64,000 bases of DNA from the NCBI GenBank assembly GCA_949825025.1, contig OX463778.1, positions 43,440,646 to 43,504,645 on the forward strand. Direction: 5' to 3'. The notes under the pieces are model-generated. The model saw only the letters and a program-made list of their open reading frames with translations. It was not told the origin of the DNA and searched no databases. The stretch's first letter is position 1; each line of letters opens with the position of its first letter. The position numbers and the translations under genes were made by a program. Below, in pieces: positions 14,068 through 25,500 of this stretch. The stretch comes from Siphlonurus alternatus. Taxonomy: Eukaryota > Arthropoda > Insecta > Ephemeroptera > Siphlonuridae.

Positions 14068-14822
14068 TGGTAAGACAAGGCTCACGGCAGGATCAAAACG
14101 CTAAGACGCTGCACAAGCAAGTATCACGGGACACGGTGGTGCGGAATCCCAAGAGAGATTGCGAGCCCAAGTCAGGCTTCTTCTTATCAACTGGTATCAG
14201 GCAGCAAGCTCATTAACAGCCTTTAATTGACTAACTCTATCCCACTTGCTGACTCCATTTTCAACTCCAAATCGAACAACCTTTTATTACTAATAGTAAA
14301 TAAGTTTAAAACTCCCCATCTATATTGAACTTTAACAAGCTTAATTTAAATTCTAATGTATTTATATTTAATACAATACTTTTGTGTTATTTAAAAGTAA
14401 GCAAATATATTATATCTTTTATATTTTTTTTTCTTTTTTATGTAATATTTTACAATATGTTAATAAATTTTAATAAAATCAATGCTGCTTTTGTCAATTC
14501 AAGTTTGTGATGTGTGAATAATATATATACTATTTAATTATTCATTTATTTCATTTTACCGCTTGTGTAACTGTGATGATTATTTAAATAAATAATATCT
14601 ATAATTCACCCCACCAGTAGCAGAGAAGTGATTTAAATTATATTTTATTTATGAATTAACAAATAAAATACCTCGTTACTAATAACAAAATATTTATACA
14701 TAAATGCTATTAAAAAAATCATTGAAAGATTTTTTTTAATTTATTTAAATGTAATCTGAAATAGAAGCTTTTTGTATTTTACAAATTTTATACTCTTGTG
14801 TAGATAAAATAAGGAATTATAC

Positions 14823-14939
14823 TTGTTTCTCCGGTGGCGTGACTTTTGCCAGAACAAGAGCAAGCTTAGCAGCCTCTTCTTCTCTCTGTCTCTCCGGATT
14901 CCGCTCCAGCCTAGGCTTGCTGGAACTGCTACTGGTGCT
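14823..14939 (-). other. Exon-like segment, coiled-coil-prone, gene unknown
   Basis: On the minus strand 39 codons are open between GGCCAG| (with TGCTAAC, a good branch-point sequence, just upstream) and CAA|GTATAA. The translation begins with a serine run and continues ERNPERQREEEAAKLALV, a charged, helix-prone stretch typical of disordered or coiled-coil regions. Phase is 0 on both sides. The acceptor lacks a pyrimidine tract and the gene is not identified. Confidence 0.3.
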
Positions 14940-16639
14940 CTGGCCTCGTTAGCAAAGCATTCACGACCAAGAGTGATGCTTTTATTTACTTAACGAGACG
15001 CGAGTAAATAAAAATCATAAGCAATATTTTTTTTTATATATTTTTAAACAAGAGCTTCTCGTTATTAAATAGATATCTTAAAGTTCATTGGAACGATATT
15101 GAGTTAAAATAATTTTCTTTCAGAGATTATAATGATATCGTTATCATTTATCATTTTATTGTTGTGAAATAATTAACAATGGTTGAAATTTGAAAATGAT
15201 GAGGGTGCTTAAAAATTTGAATCGAATGTATGAAAATAAAAAAATAAAATGTTTATTTTTATAATTTTTACGAGGTAAAAATATTATTTTATGTTTGATG
15301 TTAACATAATAATATTATATCATTTACACAAATATACAAAAGCTTATTTCATTAAATATTAATGTTATTATTTTTTATTAATCACATTTCTATTTTGTTA
15401 TTTACATAAAAAAAATAAATGTAAAATTAAATATTATTTATTAAAAAAAAAATTTAAATTGTGCTTTATACCATGCAATATTATAGTTTACATGCATCAT
15501 ATATTATTTATTAGTAAATGCAAAAAGATAAAAACATTGAATTATTTAAATTTTTTTTAGTGTTGATATTTATTTCATGCAGTTTTATCGTGACACCCTC
15601 TAATTATTTATGTGCATATTAAATTTTATGATTTGCTCCTTACCGGGGCTCGCTCTCCTGCCCTCAGAGTGGCAGCAGGACCCGGCGGGTCGGTCAGGGG
15701 TACAGATGGTGCGGGCGGCTAGCACGCTCCTAGAGCCAGCGGCAGCTACGAGCCCCTGCAGCTGCGAGCGGGCAGGAACAAACTGAATATTGGACCGTCA
15801 CTATACCGACAATACCGGGCCTAGCTTCGTAATATATAGCCATTTGACACTACAGATTATCCCCTCCCTGTACTTTTAAACCCATAAATCTGTAATGAAA
15901 ACCCAATCATTTAAAGCTTTACGCATCGCTTCATAAAGGTTTAAATTGAAAACTTTTTTTTTTTTTTAGATTTATTCTATTTAAATTTCATTATTTAAAT
16001 CTCAACTAATGGAATTTTAAGTAAGCTTAAATTCGTATGTACTAAGAAAAAAAAAATGTAAATAAAAAAGCGTGAGATTCTACTGTTCAAATTTTTATTA
16101 TGTATTGCTAAGCTAAGTATCACGTATAAAAATATATGTATATTGTGATTTAGCATCAGTAGAAAACAAGCAATAATTAATTAATGTAATACATATTTAT
16201 CATACTAGACTTAAGTTATTAAAAATGTTTTGCTTTTTTAATTAAAACGTTGTTATGATAGGTTTCAAAAGAGTATTAAATAAAGTTAGTAAGAAAAATC
16301 TTATACGCGTTATAACCTTTAAGTATAATTAATAAAGTTTTAATAACATGCTTACATATAAAAGTTCAAACAAAATAAAAATTGTGTATTTCATTCGGGT
16401 GGGATATATCTTCAGTTAAAAATTTTAGCATAAATTAATTAAATTAGCAGTTGAATTTGAAAAAATATAATGAAAACAAATGTTTGTATTAATTTTTACC
16501 CTTACATAATAGTTATTGAATCTACAATCTTTGATTAATTACCTTTACTTTTCTGCATTTCTTGGCTGCAATGGACCTAGATTTCTTCCTAAGCGACTCC
16601 AGAGGGCTGAGAAGTTACTATCGTGGACGGTCCTTGTAC

Positions 16640-16802
16640 CTGTCACTCTCGCCACTGTACTTGCTCGTTGGTTCGCCGCACGCTCCGCGGTGTCCTGTAG
16701 CTGCTGATGGTGTTTCTCGTACGGCGGGACACTATCACACTGGCTGCCGAGATGCGCTCCAGATCGTCCAGCCCGCCGCAACTCCCTTAGTTCGTTCTCC
16801 AC
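16640..16802 (-). other. Exon-like segment, gene unknown
   Basis: On the minus strand an acceptor (CTCTTGCAG) is followed by 54 open codons beginning VENELRELRRAGRSG and a donor (ACAG|GTACAA), ending in phase 1. Composition is helix-prone and charged. The plus strand of the same island is also open for 86 codons, so coding on either strand is unproven. The phase does not fit the 14823-14939 segment directly. Confidence 0.3.
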
Positions 16803-17292
16803 CTGCAAGAGTGCAGCACTGAGCACATGAGGGTGAAAATGGCGCTAAGTTCAAAATATATTCCAGACCCTCAAGATGTGAAGTGGCCGTGGAAGTTCAT
16901 TCAAAGACCCTCGTGCCTGAAATTACCTTTAATTAATTTAACCTTTTCAATTACATTTAAAAATAATGAGAGAATACGTGAGATTTTTTATTTAGCGAGT
17001 ACCGTTATGCAACTAAATTATATTTCATTCACATGTAATAATTAAACGAAGAGACAATAGACGGAATGACGATGCAATATGCGTAGAAGGAGTTTATCTT
17101 TAGTGTTTATGTATACATAGTTTAAAAGAATATGGTAAAACATAGATAAAGTTCATTAAGTATATAAAAATATATATATTATTATATATATAATAATATA
17201 TATAATATATAATATATATAATATTTATATAACATTATATAATATAATATGACTTATATAGTTTGTCAAATTATAAAACAATGTAGGAAAAC

Positions 17293-17713
17293 CAGGGATC
17301 GGATGCGGATGCGGATGCAGATGCAAGATGTACACGGATGCGCAAAAATGGGCTTGCATCCGCATCCGTGCATCCCAGATGCACAGGAAAAAATGAATGC
17401 ATCCGGATGCGCATCCCAGATGCACGGGGAAAAATGAATGCATCCGGATGCGTATCCCAGATGCAAGATGCACACGGATGCGCAAAAATGGGCTTGCATC
17501 CGCATCCGTGCATCCCAGATGCACGGGAAAAAATTAATGCATCCGGATGCGCATCTCAGATGCATGGAAAATAAATTTGCATCCGGATGCGCATCCCAGA
17601 TGCATGAAAAATAAATTTGCATCCGGATGCGCATCCATGGATGCACGAAAAATTAATTTGCATCCGGATGCGCATCTCGGATGCACGAAAAAAACGCGTG
17701 CATCCGGTCCCTG
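17293..17713. mobile_element. hAT-like non-autonomous element made of a GGATGC minisatellite
   Basis: Terminal inverted repeats CAGGGATCGGATGC (left) and GCATCCGGTCCCTG (right) enclose 421 bases, and a perfect 8-base duplication AGGAAAAC flanks them at 17285-17292 and 17714-17721. CAGGG termini and 8-base duplications are characteristic of hAT transposons. The interior is almost wholly tandem units of about 55 bases built from GCATCCGGATGCGCATCC plus an A-rich spacer, with a larger duplicated block. It lies about 1.1 kb upstream of the synaptobrevin first exon. Open frames across it are repeat artefacts. Confidence 0.88.
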
Positions 17714-17799
17714 AGGAAAACTATATGAACTATAAAGGGAAAAAAATCGATATTTTTTTTTCTGGTGATAAAGGGTACAAAGTATAATGGAGGAAAGGG

Positions 17800-18794
17800 T
17801 GCATGATTTCATCGTCAGACAAAAGTACTTCAGTGTGCTGTAAGAGAGAGCACTCGAACGTGTCTCCCCTAGCTAAGACTAGCTGGCGGGCACAGTTTGA
17901 ATCTGGTATGGTGGGTGTCCGCTGTCCCCGCGCCGCCACCGTTGCTGCTGCCTCCTCCGTGCACCGCCCACGCACCCCGCCCCCTCCACCCCCGCCCGGC
18001 AGTATCGAGCGGGGACACCGTGTGACGTCACAGCCGCAGCGCCGTGCCCTACTTCGAGCTTCGACCTTTACCACCGCGACCTCACATCATCGACTTGGGC
18101 AATCAGCGCTAAAATTTGAACACTTGGTGCAAAATCATCACATTATGCCACAATATATAGCTATTAGATGCGTAAAAAATTAAGATAAATTAGTGAAAAA
18201 TAAATGGAATTTTAACCAATCATTATCAAGTTATTGCGGCGTCCAGGCTTAGGAACAAGTCTCAAAAAATAAAATATATCATCATTCGTAGTAATACAGA
18301 AGGTTATTTGAGTTATTTTGTTATTTCAGGATAATTTATTGCCATATATTTCATGAACAATCAAGGTCTATATTAACTATAATCTTTTTCATTAAAAACA
18401 TGCTTTTAATTAATGAAAATTCATAATTTTAATACTTTTTTAGTTAGCGATGTTGAATAGATGAGGTTATTTCAGGATATTTCACTACTCTGCATGAATT
18501 TCTGTCATAGCATGCCATACTTTTACACATTTTTTGTATTAACAATTACATCGAGTGTTGATTTGAATGATCGCGGCGATGTTACGTATGTAATGTTACA
18601 GGAGAAAGGTGGCGCCTGCGCACTCGCGGCTCTAAGAGGGCGCCACGTACGCTATCGATCTCGGCTCACCGATAGCTCGCAGTCCCCATCTCGACCCCCG
18701 AGTACTTGACTCCTCTCGGCCTGCTCGGTTTATCAATACTCCAGCCTTATATCGAGCCTTTTCCCACCCAGCCGCACCAAAAAACACTAAAAAC
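17800..18794 (+). promoter_or_regulatory. GC-rich upstream region and 5' UTR of synaptobrevin
   Basis: Two GC-rich blocks (about 17890-18080 and 18590-18790) precede the exon that ends at 18796. The first contains the full cAMP-response palindrome TGACGTCA at 18023-18030; the second is rich in CpG and contains the probable 5' untranslated sequence. The exact transcription start cannot be read from sequence. Confidence 0.45.
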
Positions 18795-19465
18795 ATGTAA
18801 GTAAAACCACCATCTTCTATTTTAAAACATTTATAAAGTATAAATGAATATTGTAGTTAGTAAATGTTATTTCAATTTTGCCGTAAGGGAGGTTTTTGTT
18901 GGATTGATGGAATTCAGAAGTTCCACTTTGATAGCTGGCCTAGAAAGCAAAGAGACGTACCATGTCACGATCTGTGCTAAAAGTACGCCAATTGATCCAT
19001 AAACTAATTTATACAAGCTTTATATTTTACGTTTTCTATTATAAAAGTAATCTCCGATACAAAAATACCGTCTAAATGTTCAAGAAAATGAAACAGAAAA
19101 TATTTTAGAACAAAATGCAGTCGATCGTTGCAATGGCTCAGCAAAAAAAAATATATATAATTATATATATCAATTTATATAATTTGTAGCATAAATTATA
19201 TTTATTTTAACCTTGAAATTTTAATTTTACTATAAACTCAATTACTGTTTATATTTAGATTTCATTATTATTGATTATTCATAATAAAATTATAAATCTA
19301 AAAATAAATGACTTAAAAATATAATAGTTATAAAACGAAGTATAAAGGTTCTAAATGTCATCGTTTGTGTGCTTATGTAATATATCACGTGCTTATAATA
19401 TTATAGCCTATAATATTATCTTGTTAGTTTTATGAAATCGCAAAAAGGCCTTTTTTTCCCTCTTG

Positions 19466-19530
<65 letters not shown>

Positions 19531-22500
19531 AATTCTCTTCTTTCTTCAAGAATGTTAATAAAAACATTTTATCATTAACTGTCGGTAGTGGAGTTTATAT
19601 TACAGGTTGTGTTTAGTTTTTTTGAAAAAAACGATATGTTTTAATGTAATGCAAAATATATGTGCTAAGAAGACGGTAAGATTAGTTCATAGGATGATTA
19701 GATATAAAGAATTCGTTTATAATAATAATAATGGAATAAATAAACAAACATGAAACGGACACAAATTAGTTACCTAGATTCAGTTCTGTAAAATATGAAA
19801 AAAATAAAATATGCAAGAAAAAAAAACGATTTTTGCATGACACCACTTGGTGTCTAAATTATTATTTAAAAAGATTATCTTTATTATACTCATAATATAA
19901 AACCTAGACCATCATGTACCTTACTTAGTACAGAAAATCTCAAAATCTTGAAAATGAGATATTAAAGCTTAAAGCTGAATTACTAAATTATGTGAAAATT
20001 TATTCTAAATTATAAGGCGATATATTTATTGAATCTTCCTAAAAGAAAACAAAGCGATAACTGTAGTATATATAGATTTGAAGTAGATATACCCATGATA
20101 TAATGCAATATATTAAATTCAAAATACGTTTGTATAGTATCAATTTTCAGTAGGTGGGGAAATCCTTTGTGATTTTTTTTCAGACTTGCGCATGCTGTTC
20201 CTTTCTGCGGATGATTCATTGATGAAAAACCGTTAGATTTAATGTTAAAGAGTCGTACGTAATATGTAACAGTGGCGGTTAGGGGTCATGAACTTTGCAA
20301 CAACAGAAATAATTTTCTATTTCATTTTAACATATTATTATATAAAATTTTAATCAATAGAATTTCTTTTCATGCGAATAAAAAATACCTTACTCTGATT
20401 TATTTGTAAAAATATAAAAGTTGACCTTCTGTTATGGAAAATATTAATCAATAATATAATGAATAAACGTTTAAATTGAAAAGTTGATGGTGCAAAATGG
20501 ATAAAAAAAAACTGACATTTGACTGTGGTGTTAAAAAAATCTCTTTTTTTTTTTCACTAATTACAATAATTAACGATATTGTCCCAATTGTATTAGCTGT
20601 AAGAATTTGTTTAATTTCCATTCATAATATCGGAAAATTGTTTACAAAACGTTTAAGCAAATTTTCAGATTACTATACATAGTTTTTTTTTTCAAAATGA
20701 TGTATACTTTAATGAAAATAATTAGCACGAATTGAACACGTTGCCTGCGATTTTGTGCCGTGCGTGACACGTGTGTGCGTGCACAGGGCTGCAGAGGCTC
20801 CGAACCCGATGCAGCCGGGAGGACTGGCCCCAACAGTGGGCCCTGATGGCGAGCCAGTGGGAGGTCCTCGCACGCCGCAGCAGATCGCCGCACAGAAGAG
20901 GTTACAGCAGACCCAGGCGCAGGTGGACGAGGTGAGTCATGCAATACTTCCTCATCTGCCACGCCCACCTCGCCCAGGCTGAGGGCATCTTGATGAGAGC
21001 GAGAAATACGTTTATAAATTTCTTCTGAAATACTTCCTACTTCTTAGCAGAGAAATGCTCGATTATTAATTTTCTATGTATATCATGCTTGCATAAATTT
21101 TCCAACACATTTTTCAATTCAATTATGATTCTGCTTTAGCTTATTAACAATTTATTACTTCAGTTTTGAACTTCTCCTGACGGACACAATATACACGTGC
21201 CCGCTAGACACATGTTATGTTATTTCCTCCTTAGACTCACAATAATTCCTTGCTCAATACCAACATCTCTACATGCCCCAAGATGAGAAGGTTAAGCCTG
21301 GAAAGTCACGTGCCACGCCCCTCCCGCCTCTCACGTGCTTGCGTCAGCTGTGTAGTCTCTATAAAGCATATTAGAATTTAAAGAGCAGCTTTTTTTATAT
21401 CTAAATAGGGTATAGCTTAAAAATTCACTAAAATAAATTGCTTTGAATTACATTGACATAATTTTAAAATATTTCATTTACATGTTTGATAATCATTCAA
21501 ATTAAGAGTGCTTTTCAGTGGAATGTATAGAAACGATAATTGTGGCAACAATATTCAATTAATAAAGCAAATATGGCATAACAAATGTAAAAAAAAAAGA
21601 GAGAAAAAATTAGCTGTGTCAAAAAAAGCATAAGAAGGGAGTTTTTATCTTCTTCTTCTTCTTCTAGCGAGAAGATTATTGATTTTTTTGTTAGTTTTTT
21701 TTTTTTTCAATGGGTTGCAAAATTATTATCAACCCTATAAAATTATTTTATTATATACTCTATTAACGCTAACATTTTTAAATTCTAAAATTAATAAAAG
21801 TATAAACACAACTAAAGAACCATGCGAATACATTCTTGAAGCTATTATAGTCAGTATTGAATTCATATTTTAAAAGGGGATATTTTACATATTTATATTA
21901 ATTGTACTAGCCATGCAATCTGTTATTTTTTTTGGCTTGCTTTCATGGCTCATTGCCAGTAAGTTTATAAGTCAATATTAAGTATTAGGATATAGCATCA
22001 ATATATTATTTTTCATCTTCAGCACATTAAATATGAAACATAAAATAAATTTTATATTCATTTGAAAAATATAAATCATGAACAGACAATTAATGTGTCA
22101 CCAAAATGCTGTGTAGTGCTGCAAACATTTGTTAATCAATCAATCAATGAATCAATCGTGAATGGGAGAGTTTTGGAAACAGAAACTACTTCATAAGATA
22201 CCACATAAATCATTTCAGTGCACGTTTGCAATTAAAAAGTATTATAAAAAATATAAAATCATATTTGCAAAATTGCAAATTTTAAACTTATTTATATTTT
22301 TCGTTAAAGAGGACAATGAAATCATTGAAGTCATTGTATATATAAATAAATTGATTATTGTTATAATAATGTCATATTTAAGTCTGATACTTGAAATTTT
22401 GTTAAGATAATAGTACATTTTAACTTTTTAATTAAAAAAAGGTCATTGCCAAAGTAGCTTCAATACATTCAATTCTTATTTTACATTTATAAATGATTTC

Positions 22501-25500
22501 TCAATTTCATGTCATGCGTTGATGTAAAAGTGTCAAGAATACTAATAAATAAATAGTTTGTTATAAATAATAAAATAAACTGGTTCATAATTACTATCTG
22601 TCAGAAAGGGGAACTTGTGTTTCTCACTCAACTCCAAATATTGGGGCCCAGTCTGCAACTTTAAGAAATGGTGCAATGGTAGGTATTAAATTATACTAAT
22701 GATCCCCTCCAAATGCAGGTTTAAAAACACCCAATGTGTGAAGTCTCATCAACCAATGAGGTGATTTTGCGTTGTTTTCTGCAGGTGGTGGACATCATGA
22801 AGACCAACGTGGAGAAGGTACTGGAACGAGATCAGAAACTATCGGAGCTTGACGACCGAGCAGGTAAGAAAGCCATCTAATATCTCTTTCGATATCTTGA
22901 CTGAATCCACGCTAAAATGTTCCTCAGACGCGCTGCAACAGGGGGCCTCGCAATTTGAGCAGCAAGCAGGAAAACTCAAGAGAAAATTCTGGCTCCAGAA
23001 TCTTAAGGTAAAACAATAAATAGAAAATATTTAATAATGAATATATTTTTTTAACTATATAATTTTAACTTTATATATTAAATTTGATTCGTCGTTTACG
23101 TTTTCAGTTTTAAGTGGATAAAATCTGTATGACCTATATAATTTTTTTCAACAGATGATGATCATTATGGGAGTGATCGGCCTGGTGATTCTCGCAATCA
23201 TTGTCTGTAAGTAAACTCGTCACCACCCAACAACTCTATTCAAACTCCCTATTAACTCTCATACAAATTTTTTACTCCCTTTTTTAAGTGGCTTTAATTA
23301 AAAAAAAATCAATTAATTTAAATTAGATTTTCCTTAACATTACAACCACTCGATCATTTCATAATTTAAAAAAATAATAATAATTCATAATAAATCTTTC
23401 ACTTTAATAAATAAAAATAAACTTTTGCCAATTTATTTTGTCATGATAGTTGACAAAAACAATTCACTAAATAAACATTGAATGCTGATAGAAAGCCACA
23501 TGTGAGCAGCCTGACGAGGACTACTTGCAGGTAATTCGTGTAATGACGTGTCACTTCAAGCCACGTGAGCGAAGCACTTCTTAGCCTTCGCTCTTTAGGA
23601 CAGGCATCTAAATAATAGCACTTCTGTGGTTTCATATTCATATTATATTAGTCATTCTTTAAACATAAATATATTTTTAAATAGAAAATATAATCATTTA
23701 AAAAAAAAAACATAAAATATACATAAATATCATCTAACGTAAGTTAAGTAACTGTGGCAATTTGTGAAAATGAAATTGTTCTCTTGTTGACTCGTCTATG
23801 AGGAGAGTGAAAAGTTACCTCACTAACCTCAATGTCTATTGTTTCGCCTGCTATCGCACTCATGTGTGTCGCGCGACCTCGCGCCTGTCTCTCTGTCTCT
23901 TGCAGCCAACTTCATGTAAGACCGCGCCACGCCAAGGGCCGCTGCCCGCGCGCGAGCCCGGCCGCGCAGGTTAGCACGCGCGAATCGCTGTGCAGTTGTA
24001 ATCGGTGTATACACGCTGACCGAGCGAGCTAGGAAATATAGCCCCTGTAAACGCGGCAAACCTTTCAGCGTCATTTAAAAAAAAATTGAAACTTGCGCAC
24101 TAACATTTACTTGTTTTCTATTGTTTTTTTTATGTTAATTAATGTAAAAAGTACTCAATTTTCCGAATAACCTTATTTTGCAACAAATTAACTGTCTTGT
24201 CTAAATTATTTCCCTTCAATTTTTTTACTGAATAAACAAACAAGACTAAAATTTTGTTGTAAGTGGATTCTCCGTTTTGAAATAATTTTAACAACTAGAC
24301 AAATAGAAACTATTTAAATTGTTATTCTACCGAGAAGGATATTATTAATTGTTAAGTCTGCTTGCAATGTACCCCAAAATCTTCATTCCTACTCACTGCA
24401 TCATCATCTCACTGCAAAACAGCTGGCTTGTGAGGCTGCCCAGCTCGCTCGGTCCACGCGTGATTGTAATATCTGTCATCTAGCCCATATGTTAATGTTC
24501 TCCGGACGCTGGTTGCACGTCCTCTGCATGTTTCTGCATGTTGATTGCACCGTTTGTCTTGCATGCGCACGTCATATTATCTGCCTATCCGTCTCTCTTA
24601 CTGTTTTTTTTAAATTTGCTCCTTCTCAAAATAAACACGAACTATTGACAAGTATTATATTGGGTCAGTTAATATTCCATTATTGTATCTATCAAAACCT
24701 GCATGCTAAGATTATTATATCATGCATACTTGTCAACAATTTTGTCTTTATTATTTTTAATTCTTTTATTTTTTCCTTTGCTTTAAAATTATTTTCCTCT
24801 TTTTAATTAAAAAAAAATGTGTATCTTACATACATTTTTTTGTCAATTCATCTTACCTATATTGTTAAATTTTATAAATATGCAATGATAATCAGTGTTT
24901 TCTACCCTATTATACAGCATGGTAGTTAGATCATAAGTAATTGAATGTTTATCGATGTGTAATTATTTGATAGAACTAATTTTCTAAGTGGTTCTGTGAT
25001 TGTCTTCTTCACAGCGTGATTCGTGCAACCATGAGCGCCCCGCTGAAAGGAAGCGTTCTAATTTCGAACACACACGTTTATATATAACAATGACGTAAAT
25101 GTTATCAACGGCATTAACAATAATAATTTATAATAAAATAAATTCAATATGGCATTACCAAAAAAAAAAAAAAACAGTAATCCATTGTTACTTTGAGTAA
25201 TTTAATTTCTTAATAATTTTTAAAATAATAGAAGAGAGTGAGTAAAGATTTTTGCAATAATGAATGACACCTAGGTCTAGTGGTTATTATATTATGATCT
25301 CTCGATCTTTATTAGTAAGAGATATTATAGATGTTAGGATGTTACATAGAAATATCTTGTTTGGTTTACTCCTCTCTTAAAAATATTTTTATTTTAATCT
25401 CAACTGTCTATGCACAGCGATCTATTAAAGTAATTGTGTATTTTAGTTCACAAAGAGCTTTAGTACAATTGGTTATGTTATTATTGGAAATTGAATCACT

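Larger units (their letters stand above)
14064..17160. other. AT-rich DNA with exon-like islands
   Basis: Mostly AT-rich and non-coding in appearance. GC-richer islands at 14820-14960, 15640-15800 and 16560-16830 carry minus-strand open segments; the two with the best splice signals are listed separately. The remainder shows nothing I can interpret. Confidence 0.5.

Noticed and set aside
16562..16822. Plus-strand 86-codon gene
   Set aside because: No splice or promoter support; the minus strand of the same island has an acceptor and a donor, so I list that instead, with low confidence.
17293..17713. CRISPR-like repeat array
   Set aside because: Units are contiguous, variable and have no unique spacers; hAT ends and an 8-base duplication explain it, and the DNA is eukaryotic.
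17225..17812. Several overlapping open frames rich in His, Cys, Met and Arg
   Set aside because: They are read-outs of the GGATGC minisatellite, open on both strands and in several frames because the unit lacks stops.
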